Source: Anaerolineae bacterium | GTDB taxonomy: Bacteria > Chloroflexota > Anaerolineae > UBA4142 | Length of the DNA stretch: 15,309 nt | Assembly (NCBI GenBank): GCA_026417715.1 | Contig: JAOACU010000034.1 | Coordinates: 1-15,309, forward strand | Direction: 5' to 3' | Part shown: one piece after another, positions 1 through 4,982 of the stretch | Position numbering within the stretch: the stretch's first letter is position 1 | How the letters are laid out: every line of letters begins with the position of its first letter | Notes under the pieces: generated by a model | What the model saw: only the letters and a program-made list of their open reading frames with translations | What the model was told of the DNA's origin: nothing | Database searches by the model: none | Program-made: the position numbers and the translations under genes

Positions 1-18
1 ACGGTAAATGGATAGTTC

Positions 19-51
19 AGACCTCACAGGTCTCCGAGACCTGTGAGGTCT
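19..51. repeat. Perfect 15-bp palindrome AGACCT family, copy 1
   Basis: AGACCTCACAGGTCT (19-33) is followed by a 3-nt loop CCG and its exact reverse complement (37-51). A second copy of the same element lies at 3844-3874, inside the split Cas4-like gene, and lacks two bases in its right arm. The two copies have different flanks, which fits a short dispersed (REP-like) element rather than a local duplication. Confidence 0.9.
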
Positions 52-79
52 AGAAACCTCTTTCTCCCCAAGAGCGATC

Positions 80-98
80 AGCATTACTTTTGTAGCAT
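80..98 (+). repeat. 19-bp direct repeat, copy 1
   Basis: CAGCATTACTTTTGTAGCA occurs identically at 80-98 and at 461-479. An inverted copy of its first part (AAAAGTAATGCTGA) is at 332-345. These three pieces bracket the palindromic element at 349-449, which suggests that elements inserted into, or duplicated, a pre-existing repeat. Confidence 0.85.
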
Positions 99-111
99 TA
101 CCCGAATAAGC

Positions 112-151
112 AATGAATAAACGAATCACGCCGCCCATTCGTTTATTCGTT
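112..151. repeat. Inverted repeat with ATTCGTTTATTCGTT arms
   Basis: AATGAATAAACGAAT (112-126) pairs with ATTCGTTTATTCGTT (137-151) with one mismatch and a 10-nt loop. The 17-mer CCATTCGTTTATTCGTT at 135-151 recurs exactly at 3267-3283, and the following ATTCGTTGACGCG (156-168) recurs in the repeats at 506-563, 3253-3296 and 3876-3891 (some inverted). Confidence 0.8.
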
Positions 152-233
152 ATAGATTCGTTGACGCGAGTATCTGGAGAGATAAAACTTACGCGCGCCA
201 TTGGTTATTATCACACGGAAGGATCACCGTTTT

Positions 234-262
234 GTAGGGGCGAATCGGTGACTTGCCTCTAC
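234..262. repeat. Imperfect hairpin GTAGGGGCGAATC / GACTTGCCTCTAC
   Basis: The arms at 234-246 and 250-262 are 13 bp each with about 10 matches and a 3-nt loop. It resembles a decayed copy of a short palindromic dispersed repeat. No second copy is seen in this window, so its membership of a family is an inference. Confidence 0.5.
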
Positions 263-268
263 TTGACG

Positions 269-297
269 TTGTTGATAGACGCTGGTGGTGGTATAAT
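269..297 (+). promoter_or_regulatory. Candidate extended -10 promoter in the repeat island
   Basis: A perfect TATAAT at 292-297 is preceded by TGG (an extended -10 TGn motif) and, 17 bp upstream, by a weak -35 TTGTTG (269-274). It points towards the gene at 579 but lies about 280 bases away, with the palindromic element 349-449 in between. A transcript from here would carry that hairpin in its leader. It may be unused. Confidence 0.35.
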
Positions 298-348
298 CTA
301 ATGCCAGATGGTGAAAAATGGGTAGTGATCAAAAAGTAATGCTGAGAG

Positions 349-449
349 TGTCATTCTGAGGCGCGTTTTTCGCGCCGAAGAATCTCGCAAATTACTCTGC
401 GAGACGCTTCGCGGAGTTTACCCTGACGCAGGAAGGGCTCAGCGTGACA
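349..449. repeat. MITE-like palindromic element with TGTCA termini
   Basis: The ends TGTCATTCTGAG (349-360) and CTCAGCGTGACA (438-449) are inverted repeats with 10 of 12 matches. Inside is a perfect hairpin GGCGCG-TTTTT-CGCGCC (360-376) and a second stem CTCGCA/TGCGAG (384-403). The whole is framed by an outer inverted repeat, 332-345 against 461-473. Size (about 100 bp), terminal repeats and lack of coding capacity fit a non-autonomous mobile repeat. No transposase is in the window. Confidence 0.7.
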
Positions 450-505
450 GATTGCCTTACCAGCATTACTTTTGTAGCACCACCGAAAAATGCTTTGATC
501 TCGCG

Positions 506-563
506 TCAACGAATGTCTGGCGTTGAAAACGTATCATTCGTTCAATGGTTAGACATTCGTTGA
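506..563. repeat. Perfect 13-bp inverted repeat TCAACGAATGTCT
   Basis: TCAACGAATGTCT (506-518) and AGACATTCGTTGA (551-563) are exact reverse complements around a 32-nt loop. Related copies lie at 3253-3296 (flanking the other side of the same gene) and 3876-3891. The right arm ends 15 bases before the start codon at 579, so the repeat occupies the place where a ribosome site or core promoter would be expected. Confidence 0.85.
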
Positions 564-578
564 CACCAACCAAGACCT

Positions 579-3248
579 ATGAACCGCAGACTATTTTTCC
601 TTGTCTTTCTGCTCTATGCTCTTCTCGCGTCAACCTCCGCGCGCGCCGAGACACTGACGTTTCAAATCTACACCCAGCGCGATGGACTTGCTGCCGATTA
701 CATCACCCACATCGCGTTTGCTCCCGATGGCACAACGTGGCTCGGTACGATGCGCGGTGCAACGCGCGTGCGCGACGCGTACTGGGTCACCTACACTGCC
801 GCGCATGGCTTGGGTAGTTCCACGATTACCGGTATCGCCATCGGCGCGGCCGGCAAAACGTATGTGGCAACCAGCGGCGGCGGACTCACCCTCTTCGATG
901 GCGCTGAACGCAAAACGTACACCACTGCCAATTCAGCAATTCCCAGCAACTATCTTACCGCTGTCGCCGTGGACAAACAAGGACGCGTGTGGATCGGCAC
1001 TTTGGGTCACGGCGCGGCGCGACTCGAAAACGAGCAGTGGAGCAAATACTCCTTCTCCAGCAACTATATCACCACTTTGGCACTCGATGCAAATGGCAAT
1101 CCTTGGCTCGCGACCAACGATGGCGTGTTTTTCTTCGATGGACGCGTGTGGGCGCGACTCGACAAAGCATCGGGACTGGCAAGCAATCGCGTGAATGCGA
1201 TTACGTTCGCGCGCGATGGACGCGTGTGGTTCGGCACGGATGATGGCGTCACCGTCTTCGATGGCAAGACCTTGCGCACCTACACGCGCGCCGATGGTTT
1301 GGTGGATAACGTCGTTCGCGCGATCGCGGTAGATGCGCAAAATCGCGTGTGGGTGGGAACACTGCGCGGGCTTGCCCTCTTCGATGGCAAAACGTGGAAG
1401 ACCTACACGCGCGCCGATGGACTCGCTGCGAATCACATCACCGCGCTCGCGTTCGATGCGCGCGAGAATCTGTGGGTGGGCACGACACACGGTTTGAACG
1501 TGTTGGGTGCAACACTTCAACGCGCGCCCACGTTTCCTGTCGTGTTGGTGCATGGATGGCATTCCGCTGAATCGGATCACATAGACGATAGCGAGTTTCA
1601 CTATTTTCGTCACTATTTGGAGCGCGATGGTTTCCCGGTGTTCTACGCGACCGGCATTTCGCCGTACAAAACTTTGCATCAAAACGCCGAAACTTTGCGC
1701 GATGTCATCGCCGAAGTCAAAGCACACACCGGCGCGCGCCAGATAGACCTCATCGCGTTTTCGATGGGCGGCTTGAACGCGCGCGCGTATTTGGAATCTA
1801 CGTTGTATCAAAACGATGTGCGTCGCGTGATCATTCTGGGCACACCCCAAGCCGGCGTGCGAATGTGGTATCCTTTGCTCACGCGCGAATTGGAAGACCG
1901 TCCCGATGAACCTTCCGCGATTGAACTGACGCCCGAATACGCCGCGCTCTTCAATCGCACCCACGCGCCGCGCGCGACCGTACCGTACGATTTACTCATC
2001 GGCGATGCGCGCACGCAAAGCGGACTCGATTTTCTCAAGCATTTTCCAGCCAGCGATGGCTTGATCGAAGTGTGGAGTGCGCACGCGCTCAGCGGTCCGA
2101 ACGTGCGGCGGCTGACCAATGCTGATGTGCACGCGTGGGACCCGCTGCCGATTCCACTCAACCCAACTTCATATCTCTACCCCGATCAAACTTACACGCG
2201 TTGGATTCGCAACGCGCTGCGTGATCCCGATGCGCGTCCCCTCGGCTTTGCGACCACTTCTGTCGAGCCGATTGCACCGCGCAACATTACCCCGATGAAT
2301 GTAGATTCGCTGCGCGCAGGCGAAACGCTCACGCGCGCAGTGGTACTCGATGCGAATCGCGCCGTACGCTTTTTTGCGCGCTGGAACAGTGGCGATATTG
2401 ATTTGCATCTGCGCGCGCCCGATGGCACACGCTACACGCCCGAACAACTGCGCGACGCCGCGTACATCAAAGCCGATGTGGCGAACTTTATCGGCTATGC
2501 AATTTCGCGCGCGCCCGTCGGAACGTGGTCGTTGATTGCCACGCGCAAGGACAAGGGCAACAAGCCGCTTGTCCTCACCACGTATGCCGATCTCGATGCC
2601 GATGTGCGTTTGGACGTGGAGACCGATCGCGCCACCTACGCGCTGGGCGCGCCAGTGACAATTCGCGCGACACTTGCAAACAAAGCCCCAGCCGAGATGC
2701 GCGCCAAAATTCTGTGGCTGGGCGATGGTGTGTCAGCGCGTACGAGTTCAATCGAAGTGCCTTTGCGCGCGACGAACGAACCGGGCACATACGCCGTCAC
2801 CCTCACCGATTTGTCGCGTGGGGGCTATTACCTTGTGCGCGTCACCGCGCGCGCGGCGAATCTGATGCGCGAGCGTCAATTGATTTTTGGAATGTCACCT
2901 GCTACTGCCAAGTTTACCGGCGAAACGCGCGCGCGCATCGAAAAAGGCGCGCTGGTGATCGAAACCGGCGTGAACGTCGCGCGTGCCGGCGCATTCGCGC
3001 TCAGTGCGACAGTACGCGGCACGCGCGGGCAATTGATCGCTTCACTCACCGCGCCCCTCACACTCAAGCAAGGCACACAAGTCGCCTCGATTACCATACC
3101 GGGGCGTGACATTCGCGCGCGCGGCATCGAGGGACCGTACAACATCGAATTGGTTTTGATGGATGCTTCGTGGGCGGCAATCGTGGTGGACGAACTTTCA
3201 AAAGCACTGACGACCGAAGCATACACACTGGCAGATTTCACCGACTAG
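579..3248 (+). CDS. Secreted seven-blade propeller fused to an alpha/beta hydrolase (lipase-like)
   Basis: This 889-residue protein starts with a clear Sec signal peptide (positively charged N-terminus, hydrophobic core, cut near A-R-A at 21-23). Residues about 30-310 hold seven repeats of the type DGL..N.ITAIA.D..G.VWVGT..GL..FDG, the pattern of two-component-regulator propeller (Reg_prop) blades. Residues about 317-550 are an alpha/beta hydrolase: oxyanion motif VVLVHGW (321-327), nucleophile elbow AFSMGG with Ser395, and probable acid Asp493 and His518 (NADVHAW). Residues about 585-670 resemble a PPC-type beta domain (FFARWNSGDIDLHLRAPDG), and the rest looks like beta-sandwich domains. It probably cleaves an ester, lipid or amide outside the membrane. 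The substrate cannot be read from the sequence. No Shine-Dalgarno is visible, and the start was chosen because it gives the complete signal peptide. Confidence 0.85.
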   Translation: MNRRLFFLVFLLYALLASTSARAETLTFQIYTQRDGLAADYITHIAFAPDGTTWLGTMRGATRVRDAYWVTYTAAHGLGSSTITGIAIGAAGKTYVATSGGGLTLFDGAERKTYTTANSAIPSNYLTAVAVDKQGRVWIGTLGHGAARLENEQWSKYSFSSNYITTLALDANGNPWLATNDGVFFFDGRVWARLDKASGLASNRVNAITFARDGRVWFGTDDGVTVFDGKTLRTYTRADGLVDNVVRAIAVDAQNRVWVGTLRGLALFDGKTWKTYTRADGLAANHITALAFDARENLWVGTTHGLNVLGATLQRAPTFPVVLVHGWHSAESDHIDDSEFHYFRHYLERDGFPVFYATGISPYKTLHQNAETLRDVIAEVKAHTGARQIDLIAFSMGGLNARAYLESTLYQNDVRRVIILGTPQAGVRMWYPLLTRELEDRPDEPSAIELTPEYAALFNRTHAPRATVPYDLLIGDARTQSGLDFLKHFPASDGLIEVWSAHALSGPNVRRLTNADVHAWDPLPIPLNPTSYLYPDQTYTRWIRNALRDPDARPLGFATTSVEPIAPRNITPMNVDSLRAGETLTRAVVLDANRAVRFFARWNSGDIDLHLRAPDGTRYTPEQLRDAAYIKADVANFIGYAISRAPVGTWSLIATRKDKGNKPLVLTTYADLDADVRLDVETDRATYALGAPVTIRATLANKAPAEMRAKILWLGDGVSARTSSIEVPLRATNEPGTYAVTLTDLSRGGYYLVRVTARAANLMRERQLIFGMSPATAKFTGETRARIEKGALVIETGVNVARAGAFALSATVRGTRGQLIASLTAPLTLKQGTQVASITIPGRDIRARGIEGPYNIELVLMDASWAAIVVDELSKALTTEAYTLADFTD

Positions 3249-3252
3249 CGCG

Positions 3253-3296
3253 TCAACGAATGCGTACCATTCGTTTATTCGTTTCACATTCATTGA
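3253..3296. repeat. ACGAATG-family inverted repeat between converging genes
   Basis: TCAACGAATG (3253-3262) pairs with CATTCATTGA (3287-3296) with one mismatch. Between them is the 17-mer CCATTCGTTTATTCGTT, exactly as at 135-151. The repeat fills almost the whole gap between the hydrolase stop (3248) and the end of the converging nuclease gene (3304), so it may also work as a weak two-way terminator, though it lacks a T-run. Confidence 0.75.
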
Positions 3297-3303
3297 GTCG
3301 GAC

Positions 3304-3828
3304 TCACAGTGCTTGCCCACACAGGGCACGATACCCACACGCCTCACACCGACGCGGTTCGGTGTGACTACGCGCCACGTCGCGCGCAGTGAGATCGCGC
3401 TGCATCGCGGTAATCACATTCGCAAGACGTGCGCGCAATTCCGACGTGATCGGCACTTGGAACACGTGCTCGCGGTACTTGAGCCAACCCCATTCGACCG
3501 ACACGCCGAAATTTTCTTCGACCAAGAGCGCGTATGCCGCGAGTTGCAACACATCCGACTCGTACGGTGTGTGCGCGCGGCGATTCGGTTTGACTTCGAT
3601 GGGAATCGTCGCGCCGTGTTGTGTGACGATGTAATCGGGCTTGCCAACCAAGCCATAGCGTCGCGCGAGCAGAGGACGTTCCACTTTTTTCCACGCGCCC
3701 GTATCGGTGTAGATGATGCGCGCACCCCAAGGCAGACCAGTGTGTGCGCGCTGGGTGCGCGCGACGAGGAACAAGACGAGTGCGAGAACGAGTGTGAGGA
3801 GAAACAGAAAAGCGAGTAGGGAAAGCAT
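3304..3828 (-). CDS. Cas4-like PD-(D/E)XK nuclease, C-terminal half (membrane-anchored)
   Basis: The protein has 174 residues from the ATG at 3828; an earlier GTG at 3852 would lie inside a dispersed palindrome. It begins with a hydrophobic membrane helix (about residues 1-22), then a RecB/Cas4-type nuclease core: GKPDYIV with Asp65, PIEVKPN with Glu78 and Lys80, and the QLAAY motif (Gln95, Tyr99). It ends with CEACGYRALC (Cys161, Cys164, Cys170), the three C-terminal ligands of the Cas4 4Fe-4S cluster. The first cluster cysteine and the Cas4 N-terminal motif are missing here but present in the neighbouring ORF at 3901-4182, in the same reading frame. Cas4-family enzymes cut or trim single-stranded DNA ends. 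There is no CRISPR array or other cas gene here, so a CRISPR role is not indicated. No ribosome site precedes the start. Confidence 0.75.
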   Translation of the reverse strand: MLSLLAFLFLLTLVLALVLFLVARTQRAHTGLPWGARIIYTDTGAWKKVERPLLARRYGLVGKPDYIVTQHGATIPIEVKPNRRAHTPYESDVLQLAAYALLVEENFGVSVEWGWLKYREHVFQVPITSELRARLANVITAMQRDLTARDVARSHTEPRRCEACGYRALCGQAL

Positions 3829-3843
3829 CGAGAGTTGTTGTCT

Positions 3844-3874
3844 AGACCTCACAGGTCTCCGAGACCTGAGGTCT
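3844..3874. repeat. AGACCT-family palindrome, copy 2, inside the split nuclease gene
   Basis: AGACCTCACAGGTCT (3844-3858), loop CCG, then AGACCTGAGGTCT (3862-3874). Compared with copy 1 (19-51) the right arm lacks two bases. It sits between the two halves of the Cas4-like gene and stays open in their common frame. Confidence 0.9.
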
Positions 3875-3875
3875 G

Positions 3876-3891
3876 GACATTCGTTGACGCG
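3876..3891 (+). repeat. GACATTCGTTGACGCG repeat next to the palindrome
   Basis: GACATTCGTTGA is shared with 552-563, and ATTCGTTGACGCG with 156-168. Directly joined to the AGACCT palindrome, it makes a composite repeat patch of about 50 bases between the two nuclease halves. Confidence 0.75.
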
Positions 3892-3900
3892 GTGTCTAAA

Positions 3901-4182
3901 TCAGAACGCGGAAACGAGCACCGCCAGCACCAACATCGCCGCGAAGAAAAGAGCCAGCACCCCCAAGACAATCGCCGCGCGCGTCAAAGTGTCCGCGCGT
4001 TGCACCGCGCGCCCGTGTTCGCTGTGTTGCATGATGCCGTGCTCCATCTGCGCGTGATGTGCGGACTGCAAACCCTGAACGTGGTGCAACCACCACGCGC
4101 GACGACAAAAGACATACTCGCCGATTTCACTGGCGCGAATGAGGCGCGCGTTATCTGTCACCGAATTTCCTTTCAAACTCAT
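3901..4182 (-). CDS. Cas4-like N-terminal half with one membrane helix
   Basis: The 93-residue product starts with the Cas4 N-terminal signature: RASEIGEYVFCRRAWWL (residues 17-32) with Cys26, the first iron-sulfur ligand, followed by MEHGIMQH (46-53), matching the G-x3-H segment before the nuclease core. Residues about 68-92 are a strongly hydrophobic membrane helix and the ORF then stops at TGA (3901-3903). Alone it has no nuclease residues; those lie in the ORF at 3304-3828 in the same frame. The start overlaps the end of the translin-family gene by 32 bases, which indicates one mRNA and coupled translation; a GTG at 4161 is an alternative start. Either the two ORFs make a two-subunit enzyme or one gene has been broken by a repeat insertion and a stop codon. 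Confidence 0.7.
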   Translation of the reverse strand: MSLKGNSVTDNARLIRASEIGEYVFCRRAWWLHHVQGLQSAHHAQMEHGIMQHSEHGRAVQRADTLTRAAIVLGVLALFFAAMLVLAVLVSAF

Positions 4183-4786
4183 GCAAGGTTTGCTCTAACT
4201 TTTCTTGTCGTACGGCAACCGTCAAATCGCCGCGCGTGCGCTCCAAGACCCCGCGTACCATATCGGTCGTGCGACGCAAACCGCCTGTGAGCGCTTCGGG
4301 AAAATCCATCGTCACTAGCAACGCGTAAATATCGTCCATCGCTTCGAGCATCTTTTCCGCGCGCGCACTTTCACCGTGCCGAATGATGTCGAGCGTGTGA
4401 CGACGTAGTTCGCCGGCGGCTTCGCCCAAGCCGTTGAGATACGCGGCATAGTCCACGCCGAGCGCGTCGGGATCAGGGAGCGGCGCATCCGTAATCAACG
4501 CATAGACGATGTGTGCTTCGGCAAGTTCCTTGAGCGCGTCTTGCACATAGCCGGCAAAGTACAAGTCGGGATACGCGGCAAGTGTCGTCTTTAACTGTGC
4601 GGCGATTTCGCGCGTGCGCGCGAGCAGTTGCTCTGCCTCGGCGTATTCGGCGCGGTGTGTTGCGCGAATCGCCAGCGAGCAATGGCGCACCAACTCGCGC
4701 GAAGCAACCAACGCATTGTCGCGCGCCACGTTCTTGGCTTCAAAGGTCTTGCGGATTTTTTCACCAATCGCATCGAGGGTTTGCAT
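4151..4786 (-). CDS. Translin-family nucleic-acid-binding protein
   Basis: This 211-residue, mostly helical protein matches the translin family (COG2178 in prokaryotes). Recognisable segments are the N-terminal RELVRHCSLAIRATHR (30-45), YPDLYFAGYVQDALKELAEA (72-91), YAAYLNGLGEAAGELRRHTL (113-132) and FPEALTGGLRRTTDMVRGVL (162-181). The GELRR piece recalls the acidic motif of TRAX, the RNase subunit of eukaryotic C3PO; whether this protein cuts RNA cannot be told here. Translins form octameric shells that bind single-stranded RNA or DNA. The gene is the first of a minus-strand operon with the Cas4-like ORFs. GAGGA lies four to five bases before the ATG, and a promoter is seen at 4863-4891. Automatic pipelines sometimes mislabel this family as haloacid dehalogenase. 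Confidence 0.85.
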   Translation of the reverse strand: MQTLDAIGEKIRKTFEAKNVARDNALVASRELVRHCSLAIRATHRAEYAEAEQLLARTREIAAQLKTTLAAYPDLYFAGYVQDALKELAEAHIVYALITDAPLPDPDALGVDYAAYLNGLGEAAGELRRHTLDIIRHGESARAEKMLEAMDDIYALLVTMDFPEALTGGLRRTTDMVRGVLERTRGDLTVAVRQEKLEQTLHEFERKFGDR

Positions 4787-4811
4787 CTCTTCCTCACGGA
4801 GGTTACACAGG

Positions 4812-4842
4812 TGTAGAGACAGGTTTGCAAACTTGTCCTACA
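4812..4842. repeat. TGTAGGACAAGTTT hairpin in the translin-gene leader
   Basis: TGTAGAGACAGGTTT (4812-4826) and AAACTTGTCCTACA (4829-4842) form an imperfect hairpin. The right arm is identical to part of the perfect hairpin at 14605-14635. From the promoter at 4863-4891 the hairpin would lie in the 5' untranslated region of the translin operon, about 25 bases ahead of the ATG. Confidence 0.8.
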
Positions 4843-4862
4843 TTTGAAAATCGCACGCGACG

Positions 4863-4891
4863 ATACTACTGTAAAACGCGCACAGTGTCAA
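4863..4891 (-). promoter_or_regulatory. Promoter of the translin / Cas4-like operon
   Basis: On the minus strand a perfect -35 TTGACA (4886-4891) is followed after 17 bp by TAGTAT (4863-4868; four of six matches to the -10 consensus). It is back to back with the maeB promoter, with 18 bp between the two -35 boxes. Confidence 0.6.
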
Positions 4892-4909
4892 GGATTTGTA
4901 TTATTCCAC

Positions 4910-4937
4910 TTGACAACCGCGCCCAACAAGGTGTAAT
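4910..4937 (+). promoter_or_regulatory. maeB: maeB promoter
   Basis: A perfect -35 TTGACA (4910-4915), a 16-bp spacer and TGTAAT (4932-4937; five of six matches) lie 45 bases before the maeB start. This is the best vegetative promoter in the plus orientation and forms a divergent pair with the translin promoter. Confidence 0.75.
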
Positions 4938-4982
4938 GTGATCACCAAAATCAATTGTGCGCAATGATACAAGGAGATAACT

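Larger units (their letters stand above)
1..578. other. Non-coding repeat island upstream of the propeller-hydrolase gene
   Basis: I see no convincing gene in these 578 bases. The only open frame of any size from an ATG (113-301) has no ribosome site, shows no recognisable protein features and runs straight through inverted repeats. The stretch is instead a patchwork of at least four unrelated palindromic repeat families, listed separately, plus one candidate extended -10 promoter. It probably acts as a landing zone for short repeats and as the upstream region of the gene at 579. Confidence 0.7.

Noticed and set aside
113..301. 62-residue open frame in the left non-coding island
   Set aside because: No ribosome site, runs through two inverted repeats, and the protein has no recognisable pattern.
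1..578. Possible CRISPR array, suggested by repeated short units and a Cas4-like gene nearby
   Set aside because: The repeats are palindromic and differ from one another, spacing is irregular and no constant repeat with spacers exists; no other cas gene is present.
933..1964. 343-codon antisense open frame inside the propeller-hydrolase gene
   Set aside because: Repetition in its protein mirrors the propeller repeats of the plus strand; no start signals.
3901..3903. TGA between the nuclease halves as a selenocysteine codon
   Set aside because: It sits at the end of a membrane helix, not at a catalytic or cysteine position, and no obvious selenocysteine insertion hairpin is seen directly after it beyond the dispersed palindrome about 26 bases on.
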